Below, in pieces: positions 9,179 to 19,198 of a DNA stretch of 64,000 nt. A program made the translations under genes and the position numbers. Where the stretch lies: the NCBI RefSeq assembly GCF_003347205.1, contig NZ_QQBJ01000019.1:1-64000 (forward strand), given 5' to 3'. How positions within the stretch are numbered: the stretch's first letter is position 1; every line of letters starts with the position of its first letter. Source of the DNA: Mycolicibacterium moriokaense. GTDB lineage: Bacteria > Actinomycetota > Actinomycetes > Mycobacteriales > Mycobacteriaceae. The notes beneath the pieces are model-generated. The model saw only the letters and a list, made by a program, of their open reading frames with translations, was not told the origin of the DNA and ran no database searches.

Positions 9179-10588
9179 GTGGCCAAGGCACGTTCGCAGT
9201 ACCGCTGTTCGGAGTGCCATCACGTCACCGCGAAGTGGGTCGGCCGCTGCCCGGAATGCGGCACCTGGGGCACCGTCGACGAGGTAGCGGTGCTCGCCGC
9301 CGTCAACGGGGCATCCACCCGGCGAGCGGTGGCGCCCACCACGCCCGCCGTGCCGATCAGCTCCATCGACCCGGGTACCACCAGGCACTTCCACACCGGT
9401 GTCAGTGAACTCGACCGAGTGCTCGGCGGCGGGATCGTGCCGGGATCGGTGACGCTGCTCGCCGGCGATCCCGGCGTCGGCAAGTCCACCCTGCTGCTGG
9501 AGGTGGCACATCGGTGGGCGGAGGCCGGGCGGCGCGCCCTGTATCTGTCGGGCGAGGAGTCCGCAGGCCAGATCCGGATGCGCGCCGAGCGGACGGGCTG
9601 TACCCACGACGACGTCTACCTGGCCGCCGAGTCCGACCTGCAGACGGCCCTCGGCCACATCAACGAGGTGAAGCCGACGCTGGTGGTGGTCGATTCGGTG
9701 CAGACCATGTCGACCACCGAGGCCGACGGCGTGACCGGCGGGGTGACCCAGGTGCGCGCGGTGACTACCGCCCTGACCATGACCGCGAAGAGCACGGGCG
9801 TCGCGATCATCCTGGTCGGCCACGTGACCAAGGACGGCGCGATCGCCGGGCCCCGGTCGCTGGAACACCTGGTCGACGTGGTGCTGCACTTCGAGGGCGA
9901 CAAGACATCCGCGCTGCGCATGGTTCGCGGTGTCAAGAACCGGTTCGGCGCCGCCGACGAGGTCGGCTGTTTCATGTTGCACGACAACGGAATCGAATGT
10001 GTCGCCGATCCGTCCGGGCTGTTCCTGGACCAACGGCCCGCCCCTGTCTCAGGCACGGCGGTCACCGTCTCCCTGGACGGTAAGCGGCCGCTGATCGGCG
10101 AGGTGCAGGCCTTGCTCGCCGCGTCGCCGAACTCCTCGCCGCGCCGCGCCGTCAGCGGCATCGACTCTTCGCGCGCGGCGATGATCGCCGCGGTCCTGGA
10201 GAAGCGTGCACATCTGCGGGTGACGCAGTGCGACATCTACCTGTCAACGGTGGGCGGGATGCGGCTGACCGACCCGTCGTCGGACCTCGCCGTAGCGCTG
10301 GCCATCGCGTCGGCTCATCTGGACCTCCCGCTGCCGACGACGGCCATCGCGATCGGCGAAGTCGGTCTTGCCGGCGATCTGCGCCGGGTCAGCGGCATGG
10401 AGCGGCGCCTCGCCGAGGCCGCGCGGCTCGGTTTCACGTGTGCGGTGGTTCCGCCCGGCGTGAAGACGGTGCCGATAGGCTTGAAGGCGATAGCGGCCGA
10501 CAACATCACCGCTGCCATGAAGGTGCTGACGCAGATCAGCAAGGGCGTGGCGAAGGCCGGTCGCTCCGAGGAGGGGCCATGGCCGTGA
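9179..10588 (+). CDS. radA: DNA repair ATPase RadA (Sms)
   Basis: The 469-aa protein has the N-terminal four-cysteine zinc finger (C10, C13, C24, C27). A RecA-like ATPase follows with Walker A GDPGVGKS, the RadA-specific KNRFG motif ([12 protein letters not shown]) and a C-terminal Lon-protease-like domain. RadA is a branch-migration helicase in homologous recombination. The GTG start is supported by a -10 box six bases upstream. The 3' end overlaps disA by ten bases; in other bacteria RadA also binds DisA and modulates its activity. Confidence 0.95.
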   Translation: MAKARSQYRCSECHHVTAKWVGRCPECGTWGTVDEVAVLAAVNGASTRRAVAPTTPAVPISSIDPGTTRHFHTGVSELDRVLGGGIVPGSVTLLAGDPGVGKSTLLLEVAHRWAEAGRRALYLSGEESAGQIRMRAERTGCTHDDVYLAAESDLQTALGHINEVKPTLVVVDSVQTMSTTEADGVTGGVTQVRAVTTALTMTAKSTGVAIILVGHVTKDGAIAGPRSLEHLVDVVLHFEGDKTSALRMVRGVKNRFGAADEVGCFMLHDNGIECVADPSGLFLDQRPAPVSGTAVTVSLDGKRPLIGEVQALLAASPNSSPRRAVSGIDSSRAAMIAAVLEKRAHLRVTQCDIYLSTVGGMRLTDPSSDLAVALAIASAHLDLPLPTTAIAIGEVGLAGDLRRVSGMERRLAEAARLGFTCAVVPPGVKTVPIGLKAIAADNITAAMKVLTQISKGVAKAGRSEEGPWP

Positions 10589-11688
10589 AGACCCGACGGC
10601 GGAACGTGGTGCAGTTGACCCGCCCCACTCTGCGGGAGACCATCGGCCGGCTCGCTCCGGGAACAGCTCTGCGCGACGGCCTCGAGCGGATTCTGCGCGG
10701 CCGCACCGGCGCGCTGATCGTGCTCGGATACGACGACAGCGTCGAGTCGATCTGCGACGGCGGCTTCTCCCTGGACGTGGCGTACGCGCCCACCAGGCTG
10801 CGGGAGCTGTCCAAGATGGACGGCGCTGTGGTGCTGTCCAGTGATGGCGCCCGCATCCTGCGCGCCAATGTGCAACTGGTACCCGATCCCTCGATACCGA
10901 CCGACGAGTCGGGCACCCGACATCGGTCGGCGGAGCGGACAGCCATCCAGACCGGCTATCCCGTTGTGTCGGTTAGCCATTCGATGAGCATCGTCACGGT
11001 CTATGTGGCCGGCGAGCGGCACGTGGTGCCCGACTCGGCGACCATCCTGTCGCGCGCCAACCAGACCATCGACACGCTGGAACGGTACAAGTCCCGCCTG
11101 GACGAGGTGAGCAGGCAGCTGTCGACCGCGGAGATCGAGGACTTCGTCACCCTGCGCGACGTGATGACGGTGGCGCAGCGTCTGGAGATGGTCCGCCGGA
11201 TCAGCCTTGAAATCGACTCCGACGTAGTCGAACTCGGCACCGACGGGCGCCAGCTGAAGCTTCAGCTGGAGGAACTGGTGGGCGACAACGACGCCGCGCG
11301 CGAACTGATCGTGCGCGACTACCACGCCAACCCCGACCCGCCCACGCCGGCGCAGGTGACCGCGACGCTGGAGGAGCTGGATGGGCTCTCCGATACCGAG
11401 CTCCTCGACTTCACCACGCTGGCAAGGGTTTTCGGGTACCCATCGACGGCGGAGGCGCAGGACTCGGCGATGAGCTCGCGGGGTTACCGCGCGATGGCGG
11501 GCATCCCGCGCCTGCAGTTCGCCCACGTCGACCTCTTGGTGCGGTCATTCGGCTCGCTGCAGGGGCTGCTCGCGGCCAGCGCGAACGACCTGCAATCCGT
11601 CGAGGGCATCGGCTCCATGTGGGCGCGCCACATCCGGGAAGGTCTGTCTGCGCTGGCGGAGTCGACGATTGCCGACCGGCTGGCTTAA
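10579..11688 (+). CDS. disA: Diadenylate cyclase DisA
   Basis: The 369-aa protein has an N-terminal DAC domain with the catalytic DGA (81-83) and RHR (114-116) motifs. A helical linker follows, then a C-terminal helix-hairpin-helix DNA-binding domain ([20 protein letters not shown]). It joins two ATP to cyclic-di-AMP as an octamer and scans DNA for branched structures. The ATG at 10579 is preceded by GAGGGGCC and lies inside the radA 3' end, so the genes are translationally coupled. It is convergent with the following minus-strand gene; their stop codons overlap. Confidence 0.96.
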   Translation: MAVKTRRRNVVQLTRPTLRETIGRLAPGTALRDGLERILRGRTGALIVLGYDDSVESICDGGFSLDVAYAPTRLRELSKMDGAVVLSSDGARILRANVQLVPDPSIPTDESGTRHRSAERTAIQTGYPVVSVSHSMSIVTVYVAGERHVVPDSATILSRANQTIDTLERYKSRLDEVSRQLSTAEIEDFVTLRDVMTVAQRLEMVRRISLEIDSDVVELGTDGRQLKLQLEELVGDNDAARELIVRDYHANPDPPTPAQVTATLEELDGLSDTELLDFTTLARVFGYPSTAEAQDSAMSSRGYRAMAGIPRLQFAHVDLLVRSFGSLQGLLAASANDLQSVEGIGSMWARHIREGLSALAESTIADRLA

Positions 11689-12464
11689 CCCGGTGTCGCC
11701 GGGGTGTCCTCGAGGTGTGGCGTGCCGTCCGCGGGCGGCGGGGCGTCGGGCTGCGGCGCGGGCTGGGCGAGGATGAACGGAACCGTCGCCGACCGTAGGT
11801 TCCCCAACTGGACGATCAGGTTGTAGGTGCCGGGCCCGATCGGCTGGCGCGGCAGCGGGCAGCCGGGGCCTGAGCCCATGCCGGTCCAGGTCACCTCGGT
11901 GGTGACCTGCTCGCCCGGGTTGAAGGTTTTGACCAGCGTCTCGTTCGACGGGGCGCAGTCGAGGTTCGACCACAGCCGGGTGTTGTCCAGGCCGTAGACG
12001 TATGCCGCCAGGACCGCGGCGCCGACATCGCGCTTGCAGGCCACCAGGCCGATGTTCGTGACCACCATGGTGAACTTCGGCTGATCACCGACCACGTACT
12101 CCGGCTGGCTGGTGATGCCCTTGACCGCGAGCGTGGAGTCCGGGCAGTCGTCGCCCTCCTGCAGCACGGGCGGCGGGACGACGGCGGCGGTCGGCGTCGG
12201 GGTGGGGGGCGGCGCATTGACCGCGGGCGGCACCACCGGTGTCTTGACTTGGGGGTTCTCGCCCGGCAGCGGCGTCGGCGGGGCGGCGGGCGCGGGTGAA
12301 GGCTTGTCGGCGTTCTTCGTCTCGGACGAACCGGTGTTCATGACGATCATGAGCACCACGGCGGCGACGACTCCGACGACCAGGACCGCAAGGCCGATCG
12401 CAAGTGCCCTGCGGCGCCAGTAGATCTGGGCAGGTAGCGGGCCATGCGGTTCTAGATCCAGCAC
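11685..12464 (-). CDS. Membrane-anchored mycobacterial protein with Pro-rich linker (Rv3587c-like)
   Basis: From GTG at 12464 ([19 protein letters not shown]) this is 259 aa. It has a short cytosolic N-terminus, one transmembrane helix (about 21-42), a Pro/Ala-rich linker, and an extracytoplasmic domain. That domain contains two conserved cysteine pairs (GDDCPDS, VACKRD, DCAPSN, GCPLPR) and an Ig-like [12 protein letters not shown] pattern, ending in a Pro-rich tail. It corresponds to Rv3587c by order and sequence; the function is unknown. The start is supported by TACCGT six bases upstream; the frame also continues to an ATG at 12494. Confidence 0.8.
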   Translation of the reverse strand: MLDLEPHGPLPAQIYWRRRALAIGLAVLVVGVVAAVVLMIVMNTGSSETKNADKPSPAPAAPPTPLPGENPQVKTPVVPPAVNAPPPTPTPTAAVVPPPVLQEGDDCPDSTLAVKGITSQPEYVVGDQPKFTMVVTNIGLVACKRDVGAAVLAAYVYGLDNTRLWSNLDCAPSNETLVKTFNPGEQVTTEVTWTGMGSGPGCPLPRQPIGPGTYNLIVQLGNLRSATVPFILAQPAPQPDAPPPADGTPHLEDTPATPG

Positions 12465-12470
12465 AGACTC

Positions 12471-12476
12471 ACGGTA
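12471..12476 (-). promoter_or_regulatory. Leaderless-type -10 box for the Rv3587c-like gene
   Basis: On the minus strand TACCGT is followed by GAGTCT and the GTG at 12464. This fixes the start as GTG rather than the upstream ATG at 12494. Confidence 0.5.
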
Positions 12477-12534
12477 AGCCCAGGTCACGCACAATTGTCC
12501 GAGGTGGCCCGGCGTGTCGGCCGCCCAGCCTTGC

Positions 12535-13155
12535 TCAGCCTTCGCCGATGTCGCCCAGGTGATCTCGCAGCACGGCCCGCCCGTCGGCCAGGTGATAGGT
12601 CAGGCAGGCGATCGCCAGCGTCCCCGCGTCGAGCCGTTCGGCGATCGCGGTCGACCGGGCGCGCAGTTGCGACGCCGTCTCGATGACGTGCCTGGCCTCG
12701 AATTCGTCGGCGCTGCTCAGTCCCTCGCGGCGGCCGACCAGGATGGACGGCGTGACCCGTTCGACCACGTCGCGGACGTAGCCGCCGGGAACCGCGCCGT
12801 CGTCGAGGGCCGAAATGGTGGCCTTCACCGCCCCGCAGCTGTCGTGGCCGAGCACGGCGATCAGCGGCACGTTCAACACCGTCACCGCGAACTCGATCGA
12901 GCCCAGCACCGCGGAGTCGATGACGTGGCCCGCGGTGCGCACCACGAACATGTCACCGAGGCCCTGGTCGAACACGATCTCGGCGGCCACCCGGCTGTCG
13001 GCGCACCCGAAGAGCACGGCCGTCGGCTTCTGCCCCTCGGCGAGCGACGCCCGGTGCTCGATGCTCTGGCTGGGATGCTCGGGCTTACCTTCGACGAAGC
13101 GCTCGTTACCCTCTTTGAGTGCCTTCCATGCGGTCACCGGATTTGTGTTGGGCAT
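12535..13155 (-). CDS. canB: Beta-carbonic anhydrase
   Basis: The 206-aa protein carries the beta-class zinc ligands C51 (GCADSR), H104 and C107 (LGHDSCGA), and the catalytic D53-R55 dyad. It interconverts CO2 and bicarbonate. It matches Rv3588c in length and position. I chose the ATG at 13155 ([10 protein letters not shown]); the frame runs further upstream but only across the mutY coding region. The start codons of canB and mutY overlap head to head in one CATG. Upstream on the minus strand CAGAAT stands seven bases before the ATG as a weak -10 candidate. Confidence 0.92.
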   Translation of the reverse strand: MPNTNPVTAWKALKEGNERFVEGKPEHPSQSIEHRASLAEGQKPTAVLFGCADSRVAAEIVFDQGLGDMFVVRTAGHVIDSAVLGSIEFAVTVLNVPLIAVLGHDSCGAVKATISALDDGAVPGGYVRDVVERVTPSILVGRREGLSSADEFEARHVIETASQLRARSTAIAERLDAGTLAIACLTYHLADGRAVLRDHLGDIGEG

Positions 13156-14059
13156 GGCCGACATTCTGCCTGAGCGCCTCGTGATCGACTCGGCCGAGCT
13201 TCTCAATTGGTACGCGCGCGAGCAGCGCGACCTGCCGTGGCGGCGGCCCGGCGTCACCCCGTGGCAGGTGTTGGTCAGCGAGTTCATGCTGCAACAGACG
13301 CCCGTCGCCCGGGTCGAGCCCATCTGGCTGGACTGGGTGGCGCGCTGGCCCACCCCGTCGGCGACCGCGGCCGCGAGCGCGGCAGACGTCCTGCGCGCCT
13401 GGGGCAAGCTGGGCTACCCGCGCCGGGCGAAGCGGTTGCACGAGTGCGCGATGGTGATCGCGGGCGAGCACGGCGACACTGTGCCCTCGGATGTGGAAAC
13501 ACTGCTGTCGCTGCCCGGGATCGGCGCCTACACCGCGCGGGCCATCGCCTGTTTCGCCTATCGGCAACGGGTTCCGGTGGTCGACACCAACGTGCGCCGG
13601 GTGGTCGCCCGCGCCGTACACGGCCGAGCCGACGCCGCGGCGTCGTCGTCGCGTGACCTCGACGACGTGGCCGCGCTGTTACCCGAAGGCGATGACGCGC
13701 CGGGCTTTTCGGTGGCGCTGATGGAATTGGGCGCGACGGTGTGCACCGCGCGGTCGCCGAAGTGCGGCATCTGCCCGCTGAGCGTGTGCGCGTGGCGGTC
13801 GGCGGACTTTCCGGCGGCGACGACGCCTGCGCGCCGGGTGCAGCGCTATGCGGGTACCGACCGGCAGGTGCGCGGGTGGCTGCTGGATGTGTTGCGCGGC
13901 AACGACTCTCCGGTGACCCGGGCGCAGCTCGATGTCGCCTGGCTGTCCGACACCGCGCAGCGCGACCGCGCGCTGGACTCGTTGCTTGTCGACGGGTTGG
14001 TGGAGCAGACGGCGGACGGCCGGTTCGCGCTTTCAGGCGAAGGCGATTCGCTAGCCTGA
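13154..14059 (+). CDS. mutY: Adenine DNA glycosylase MutY
   Basis: The 301-aa protein has a helix-hairpin-helix glycosylase core: catalytic Glu43 in SEFMLQQTP, the Hh[16 protein letters not shown], and catalytic Asp in [12 protein letters not shown] [4Fe-4S] cluster loop follows (C-x6-C-x2-C-x4-C near [16 protein letters not shown]). It excises adenine opposite 8-oxoguanine. The C-terminal part is shorter than in E. coli MutY, as usual in mycobacteria. The start MADILPE aligns with the M. tuberculosis start. Its ATG overlaps the divergent canB ATG. Confidence 0.94.
   Translation: MADILPERLVIDSAELLNWYAREQRDLPWRRPGVTPWQVLVSEFMLQQTPVARVEPIWLDWVARWPTPSATAAASAADVLRAWGKLGYPRRAKRLHECAMVIAGEHGDTVPSDVETLLSLPGIGAYTARAIACFAYRQRVPVVDTNVRRVVARAVHGRADAAASSSRDLDDVAALLPEGDDAPGFSVALMELGATVCTARSPKCGICPLSVCAWRSADFPAATTPARRVQRYAGTDRQVRGWLLDVLRGNDSPVTRAQLDVAWLSDTAQRDRALDSLLVDGLVEQTADGRFALSGEGDSLA
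14052..14057 (+). promoter_or_regulatory. Leaderless-type -10 box for the second hydrolase-cyclase gene
   Basis: TAGCCT overlaps the last codons of mutY and is followed by six bases (GAGTAC) and the GTG at 14064, giving the downstream gene its own leaderless transcript. Confidence 0.45.
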
Positions 14060-14063
14060 GTAC

Positions 14064-15413
14064 GTGGCGCAGGCTGCGCGAACCCGCTACACCAAGTGCG
14101 GGGACCTGGACATCGCCTACCAAGTGTTTGGCGATGGGCCGGTGGACCTCGTGGTGCTGCCGGGCCCGTTCATCGCCTTCGACTCGATCGACGCCGAGCC
14201 CGCGCTGTACCGATTCCATCGCCGCCTCGCATCGTTCGCCAGGGTGATCAGGTTCGATCAGCGTGGAATGGGCGCCTCATCTCGCACATCGTCGATCGAT
14301 GCGGCGGGGCCGAAATTCTGGGCCGAGGACGCGCTCGCGGTGATGGACGCCGTGGGATCCGAGCAGGCGACGGTGCTGGGGCCGGGCTGGATGGCGATGA
14401 CCGCGCTGACGCTCGCCGCCGAGCATCCCGAGCGGGTGCGAAGCCTGGTGCTCATCAATGGCTCGGCACGCGCGTTGTGGGCGCCTGACTATCCGATCGG
14501 CGCCAAGGTCGAAGTCGGCGAGCAGTGGGGCACGTTGGCATTGGACCCAGACGCCGTCGAGCAGGGATTCGACGTGTTGAGGAAGATCGCACCCAGCGTC
14601 GCCGACGACGACGCCTTCCGTCGCTGGTGGGATTTGGCCGGGAACCGGGCACAGTCGCCGAGTGAGGCGCGCCAGATCCTCGAAGTGATCGCCGCCTCCG
14701 ACATCCGTGATGCGCTCACCCGCGTCACCGCGGAAGCCCTGATCCTTCATCGACGCAACGCCCTGATGATCCCGGTCGAGCACGGCCGCTTCCTCGCCGG
14801 GCACATCGCGAACTCGCGCTTCGTCGAGTTGCCCGGCGCAGACACCTTGCACTGGACGGGCGATGCCGCCGCCGTCGTCAACGAGATCGAGGAGTTCGTT
14901 ACGGGCGTGCGGGGCGGATCGGATGCCGAACGTGTACTCACCACAATCGTTTTCACCGACATCGTGGGCTCGACCCGGCGGGCGGCCGAACTCGGCGACC
15001 AGCGATGGCAGGACCTGCTCGACAACCACGACCGCATCGTCCGCTACCAACTCAAGCGGTTCGCGGGCCGGGAAGTGAACACGGCCGGCGACGGGTTCGT
15101 CGCCACATTCACCAGTCCCAGCGTGGCGATCGAGTGCGCCGAGGCGATCGTCGAGGCCGTCCGACCCCTCGGCATCGAGGTACGCGCAGGCATCCACGCC
15201 GGTGAGGTCGTGCTGCGGGGTGCCGACATCGCGGGCATGGCGGTGCACATCGGCGCCCGGGTGGGGGCCCTTGCAAGCAACAGCGAAGTGCTGGTCTCCT
15301 CGACGGTTCGCGAGATCGTCACCGGATCGGGGCGAACCTTCACCGAGCGAGGCGAATACGAGCTGAAGGGCGTGCCGGGCAGATGGCGGGTGTACGCCGC
15401 TATGCGGTCTTGA
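14064..15413 (+). CDS. Alpha/beta-hydrolase-like domain fused to class III adenylyl cyclase, second copy
   Basis: The 449-aa protein has the same two-domain layout as the gene at 265-1584. The cyclase domain (about 292-449) has metal aspartates D299 and D343 and the adenine-selecting D388. It shows the same substitutions: Asn339 for the substrate lysine and His395 for the transition-state asparagine, with Arg399 kept. The hydrolase elbow reads LGPGWMAM, with glycine in place of the nucleophile serine. It should make cAMP, perhaps with the N-terminal domain acting as a ligand sensor. It is convergent with the GlxA regulator, overlapping by 14 bases. Confidence 0.88.
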   Translation: MAQAARTRYTKCGDLDIAYQVFGDGPVDLVVLPGPFIAFDSIDAEPALYRFHRRLASFARVIRFDQRGMGASSRTSSIDAAGPKFWAEDALAVMDAVGSEQATVLGPGWMAMTALTLAAEHPERVRSLVLINGSARALWAPDYPIGAKVEVGEQWGTLALDPDAVEQGFDVLRKIAPSVADDDAFRRWWDLAGNRAQSPSEARQILEVIAASDIRDALTRVTAEALILHRRNALMIPVEHGRFLAGHIANSRFVELPGADTLHWTGDAAAVVNEIEEFVTGVRGGSDAERVLTTIVFTDIVGSTRRAAELGDQRWQDLLDNHDRIVRYQLKRFAGREVNTAGDGFVATFTSPSVAIECAEAIVEAVRPLGIEVRAGIHAGEVVLRGADIAGMAVHIGARVGALASNSEVLVSSTVREIVTGSGRTFTERGEYELKGVPGRWRVYAAMRS

Positions 15414-16377
15414 CGCACTCCGGGTCGGTGGCGCAGGCGAAGCTGCGGCGATAGTCCGACGGCGTCACGCCGATCACCCTGCGGAAGTGATGGCGCAGCA
15501 GCGTCGCGGTGCCGAAACCGGACCGGTCGGCGATCTGGTCGATGTCGAGGTCGCTCTCCTCGAGGAGCCGCCGCGCGTAGAGCACCCGCTGATCGGTGAC
15601 CCACTGCATCGGCGTCGTCCCGGTCTCGTCGACGAAGCGGCGCGCGAACGTGCGTGCCGACATGTTCGCCCGACGGGCCAGCGTGGCCACGGTATGCGGT
15701 TGGTGGAGGTTGGCCATGATCCAATCCAGTTGCGGGGCAAAGCGTTCCGAACACCGCACCGGGATGGGCTGATCGATGTACTGGCGTTGGCCGCCGTCCC
15801 GCTGGGGTGGAACGACCATCCGGCGCGCGATCGTGTTGGTGACCTCACTGCCGAGTTCGCGGCGCACCAGGTGCAGACAGGCATCGATTCCCGCCGCGGT
15901 GCCTGCGCTGGTGATCAGGTTGCCGTCGTCGACGAACAGCACATTGCGGTCCACCCGCGCGGTCGGAAAACGACGGGCGAGTTCGTCGGCGTGCATCCAG
16001 TGCGTGGTGCACGCCCGCCCGTCCAACAGGCCCGCCTCACCCGCCACGAAGGCACCCGAGCACACTGTCAGGATGATCGCCCCGGCATCGGCCGCGGCCT
16101 TGACCGCCGTCAGCGCCTCGGGCAGATAATCCGTTCCCCCGATCGCCGGGATCGCGACCAGGTCCGCGCCGGCCAGGCCGTCGAGGCCGTGGTCCGGGAT
16201 GAGCGAGGCACCCACCGAGGTGCGGATCGGCCTGCCCGGTTCGGGCCCGCACACTTTGAAGTCGAAATTCGGGACGCCGTCGGCGGAGCGGTCGATTCCG
16301 AAGACCTCGCAGATCACCCCGAACTCGAAAACGGCCAGGCGGTCCAGCACCAGCGCCGACACCTTCTCAATTGCCAT
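15400..16377 (-). CDS. GlxA-type transcriptional regulator (DJ-1/PfpI plus AraC helix-turn-helix)
   Basis: The 325-aa protein has an N-terminal DJ-1/PfpI-like amidotransferase domain (about 5-175), with the nucleophile-elbow motif [19 protein letters not shown]-terminal AraC/XylS DNA-binding domain (about 220-315) includes [12 protein letters not shown] and the second helix-turn-helix [22 protein letters not shown]. Such regulators sense small nitrogen compounds, but the ligand is unknown here. It is transcribed divergently from the small membrane protein at 16449. The start is supported by a leaderless-type -10 box. Confidence 0.9.
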   Translation of the reverse strand: MAIEKVSALVLDRLAVFEFGVICEVFGIDRSADGVPNFDFKVCGPEPGRPIRTSVGASLIPDHGLDGLAGADLVAIPAIGGTDYLPEALTAVKAAADAGAIILTVCSGAFVAGEAGLLDGRACTTHWMHADELARRFPTARVDRNVLFVDDGNLITSAGTAAGIDACLHLVRRELGSEVTNTIARRMVVPPQRDGGQRQYIDQPIPVRCSERFAPQLDWIMANLHQPHTVATLARRANMSARTFARRFVDETGTTPMQWVTDQRVLYARRLLEESDLDIDQIADRSGFGTATLLRHHFRRVIGVTPSDYRRSFACATDPECVKTA

Positions 16378-16383
16378 GGCAGT

Positions 16384-16389
16384 ATCTTA
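16384..16389 (-). promoter_or_regulatory. Leaderless-type -10 box for the GlxA regulator
   Basis: On the minus strand TAAGAT is followed by ACTGCC and the ATG at 16377. No ribosome site is present. Confidence 0.5.
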
Positions 16390-16448
16390 TCGCACGCTGT
16401 CACTGCTGCCACTGTTGGCGGGATATTTTCCAGCGCAGCATTACTGCC

Positions 16449-16655
16449 ATGACTACTGCACTGACATTCCTCATCCTGGTCGCCCCGTTCGCCGTGGCCG
16501 CGGCGCTGAGCTGGGCCACCCACCGCCCCGGCGGCAGACCCTTCGCGGACGACCGCGACGGGTTCCGTGTCGCACACGACGTGGACGCGATCCGCACCCG
16601 CTTCGAGAAACAGCCGTTCTGGCCCGCGTCAGGCGCCACCGGCGAGCGTCGCTAG
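16449..16655 (+). CDS. Small single-pass membrane protein, unknown function
   Basis: The 68-aa product begins MTTALTFLILVAPFAVAAALSW, a clear membrane helix. A short charged tail follows with DRDGFRVAHDVDAIRTRFEKQPFW. I do not recognise a family. It starts divergently from the GlxA regulator 71 bases away and its 3' end overlaps the convergent hydrolase gene by 27 bases. The amino-acid pattern (one helix, then an amphipathic polar tail) looks like a real small protein rather than chance. Confidence 0.6.
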   Translation: MTTALTFLILVAPFAVAAALSWATHRPGGRPFADDRDGFRVAHDVDAIRTRFEKQPFWPASGATGERR

Positions 16656-17399
16656 GAACGACTCCACCGCTTCTCGATACACCTGCGGCTGATCGTCGTG
16701 GACAAGATGACCGGCACCGGGCACGTGCAGATACGTCGCCCGGTGGCCGGTTTTCGCCATTTCGGCCATCTGTCCCGGCGGCGTCACGGAGTTGCCCGCC
16801 TCGATGAGCAGCGTGGGCACCCGCACGTCCCGCCATTGCGTCCAGTAGTCACGTGTACCCCACTCCGCGGCGATCTCGATCCAGGTGCGGGTGTGCCCGT
16901 GTAGCCGCCAGCCCGTCGCGGTGCGATCGAACGCCTCGAGGAAATACTGCCCGGCCACCGAGCCGAACTCGGCGTAAACCTGTTCGGCCGAGGCGAATTC
17001 GACCGGCAGCGCGTGCAGCCACGGCTCCCATGGGCCGGTGGTGCGGCCGCGGAAGTCCGGTGCCATGTCCTCGACGACGATCGCGGTGACCAACTCGGCC
17101 CGCGTGGCCCCCAGACACCACGAGTGCAGGGCGCCCATCGAGTGCCCGATCAGTGTCGCGGGCCGGCCCAGCGCCGCGACGGCGTCGCCGAGGTCCTCGA
17201 CGAATCGCTCGGTGCTGATCGGGTGCGGGTCGCTGTCGTCGCGGCCGCGGTGCCACGGCGCGTCATAGGTGTACACCTCCCCGTGCCTGGTCAGCCACGG
17301 CAGCTGGCGCGTCCACGTGCTGCCCCGGCCCATCAGCCCGTGCACCAGCACCAGCGGGTCGCCGTGTCCGCCGTGACGGGTGAGTCTCTCGGGCTGCAT
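16629..17399 (-). CDS. Alpha/beta-fold hydrolase (Rv3591c-like)
   Basis: The 256-aa protein has the oxyanion region LVLVHGLMGRGSTW, nucleophile elbow GHSMG, a VPTLLIEAG strand before the acid residue, and catalytic His in VPGAGHLVHDD. All three positions of the triad are available, unlike in the hydrolase-cyclase proteins. It is cytosolic, with no signal peptide. The position corresponds to Rv3591c. The substrate is unknown. The NCS2 permease gene ends 11 bases after this ATG on the same strand, so the permease and hydrolase may be co-transcribed. Confidence 0.87.
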   Translation of the reverse strand: MQPERLTRHGGHGDPLVLVHGLMGRGSTWTRQLPWLTRHGEVYTYDAPWHRGRDDSDPHPISTERFVEDLGDAVAALGRPATLIGHSMGALHSWCLGATRAELVTAIVVEDMAPDFRGRTTGPWEPWLHALPVEFASAEQVYAEFGSVAGQYFLEAFDRTATGWRLHGHTRTWIEIAAEWGTRDYWTQWRDVRVPTLLIEAGNSVTPPGQMAEMAKTGHRATYLHVPGAGHLVHDDQPQVYREAVESFLATLAGGA

Positions 17400-17409
17400 G
17401 GGTGCAGGG

Positions 17410-18825
17410 TTACACGCCGACCATGGCTTCGATCCAGCCGCGGGCGAAGTAGACCAGGAAGCCCAACGCGACGATCCAGAGCAACGGGCTGATCTCGCGC
17501 CACTTGCCCACCGCGGAGCGCACCACCACCCACGCGACGAAGCCGACCCCGATGCCGTTGGCGATCGAGTAGCTGAACGGCATCGTCGCGATCGTCAGCA
17601 CCACCGGCAGCGCCACCGAGAACTCCGACAGGTCGATGTGGCGCACCTGCGACACCATCATCACGCCGACGATCACCAGCGCGGCCGCGGCGACCTCGGT
17701 GGGCACGATGGACGCCAGCGGGGTGACGAACATCGCCGCCAGGAACAGCGCACCCGTGACGAGGTTCGCCAACCCCGTGCGGGCGCCCTCCTCGATGCCC
17801 GCCGCCGACTCGATGAAGACCGTGTTCGACGACGCCGACGCGCCACCGCCGACGGCCGCGCCCGCACCCTCGACGATCAGGGCGGAGCGCAGCCGGGGGA
17901 AGTTGCCCTGCTCGTCGGACAGGCCGGCTTCGCGCGCCAGCCCGGTGAACGTCCCCATCGCGTCGAAGAAGTTCGCGAACACCAGGGTGAACACCAGCAT
18001 GACGGCGGCCAGCACGCCGATGCGGCCGAAACTGTCCAGGCTGAACGCGCCGACCAGCGAGAGGTCCGGCAGCGCGAACGGCGATCCGGACAGCTGGGGA
18101 ACCGACAGGCTCCAGCCGCCCGGCTTCTCGGTCGCCGGCCCGAGATGGGCGATCGCTTCGACCACGATCGCCAGCACGGTGCCCGCGACCAGCCCGATCA
18201 GGATGCCGCCCCGCACTTTTCGGACCACCAGGATGCCGGTCAGCAACAGCGTGACGACGAAGATCACCGTCGGAACGGTGCCGATCGACCCCGATCCGTT
18301 GAATCCCAATCCGACCGGCGGTGACGGCCGGCCAGTCGAGCCGATGAAGCCTGCGTCGACCAGACCGATGAAGAGGATGAACAGCCCGATGCCCGCGGTG
18401 ATCGCGAGCTTGAGTTCGATGGGGACGGCGTCGAACACCAGCCGGCGCAGCCCGGTCGCGGCCAGTACCACGATGATCAGGCCGTCGATGACCACCAGCC
18501 CCATCGCCTCGGGCCAGGTGAGCGAACCGACCACGGTCGTCGCCAGGAACGAGTTGATGCCCAGGCCGGCGGCGAACGCGAACGGCAGCCGGGCGATGAC
18601 GCCGAACAGGATGGTCATCACGCCCGCGGCCAGCGACGTCACCGCCGACACCTGCGCGAAGTCGAGCTTGTTGCCCGCCACGTCGGGCCCGCTGGACAGG
18701 ATGATCGGGTTCAGCACGATGATGTAGGCCATCGCGATGAACGTGACGAGGCCGCCGCGGAGTTCAGCGGCAATAGTGGATCCCCGCGCCGAGAGCTCGA
18801 AGAAGTCGTCCACGCGCTGATTCAT
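17410..18825 (-). CDS. NCS2 family purine permease (AzgA-like)
   Basis: The 471-aa protein starts MNQRVDDFFELSARGSTIAAELRGGLVTFIAMAYIIVLNP, the characteristic opening of AzgA-type hypoxanthine/guanine permeases. It has about 12-14 membrane helices, including conserved SSNTVFIESAAGIEEGARTG and FADFFDAMGT-like segments. It should import a purine base by proton symport. I chose the ATG at 18825 over an upstream ATG at 18975 because the family begins here and a TAGGGT box stands seven bases upstream. It is divergent from mhuD. Confidence 0.9.
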   Translation of the reverse strand: MNQRVDDFFELSARGSTIAAELRGGLVTFIAMAYIIVLNPIILSSGPDVAGNKLDFAQVSAVTSLAAGVMTILFGVIARLPFAFAAGLGINSFLATTVVGSLTWPEAMGLVVIDGLIIVVLAATGLRRLVFDAVPIELKLAITAGIGLFILFIGLVDAGFIGSTGRPSPPVGLGFNGSGSIGTVPTVIFVVTLLLTGILVVRKVRGGILIGLVAGTVLAIVVEAIAHLGPATEKPGGWSLSVPQLSGSPFALPDLSLVGAFSLDSFGRIGVLAAVMLVFTLVFANFFDAMGTFTGLAREAGLSDEQGNFPRLRSALIVEGAGAAVGGGASASSNTVFIESAAGIEEGARTGLANLVTGALFLAAMFVTPLASIVPTEVAAAALVIVGVMMVSQVRHIDLSEFSVALPVVLTIATMPFSYSIANGIGVGFVAWVVVRSAVGKWREISPLLWIVALGFLVYFARGWIEAMVGV

Positions 18826-18832
18826 AGCCCGA

Positions 18833-18838
18833 ACCCTA
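18833..18838 (-). promoter_or_regulatory. Leaderless-type -10 box for the NCS2 permease
   Basis: On the minus strand TAGGGT is followed by seven bases and the ATG at 18825. It lies only about 30 bases from the divergent mhuD -10 box. Confidence 0.45.
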
Positions 18839-18867
18839 TGTGGATCGGGGCCCGATCTCGCGAGCGG

Positions 18868-18873
18868 TAGCCT
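18868..18873 (+). promoter_or_regulatory. Leaderless-type -10 box for mhuD
   Basis: TAGCCT is followed by TTGGCCGC-type spacing of seven bases to the ATG at 18881, with no ribosome site. Confidence 0.5.
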
Positions 18874-18880
18874 TGGCCGC

Positions 18881-19198
18881 ATGCCAGTGGTGAAGATCAA
18901 CGCAATCGAGGTCCCACCGGACGCCGGTCCGGAACTGGAGAAGCGGTTCGCGCACCGAGCACACGCCGTCGACAACCAACCGGGCTTCCTCGGCTTTCAA
19001 CTGCTTCGGCCCGTCAAGGGCGAGGATCGCTACTTCGTCGTGACGCACTGGGAGTCCGAGGAGGCGTTCCAGGCGTGGGCCACCGGTCCCGCTGTCGAGG
19101 CGCATGCCGGCCAGCGTGCCAATCCCGTCGCGACCGGCGCGTCGCTGCTGGAGTTCGAGGTTGTGTTGGACGTTGCAGGGACCGACGCGAAGGCCTGA
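18881..19198 (+). CDS. mhuD: Heme-degrading monooxygenase MhuD
   Basis: The 105-aa ABM-fold (IsdG-like) protein begins MPVVKINAIEVPP. The key residues of mycobacterial MhuD are all at their known numbers: Asn7, Trp66 and the heme ligand His75. The family opens heme to mycobilin, releasing iron without carbon monoxide. It matches Rv3592 in length and place, ahead of lpqF. No IdeR-type iron box is evident upstream; the promoter looks leaderless. Confidence 0.95.
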   Translation: MPVVKINAIEVPPDAGPELEKRFAHRAHAVDNQPGFLGFQLLRPVKGEDRYFVVTHWESEEAFQAWATGPAVEAHAGQRANPVATGASLLEFEVVLDVAGTDAKA

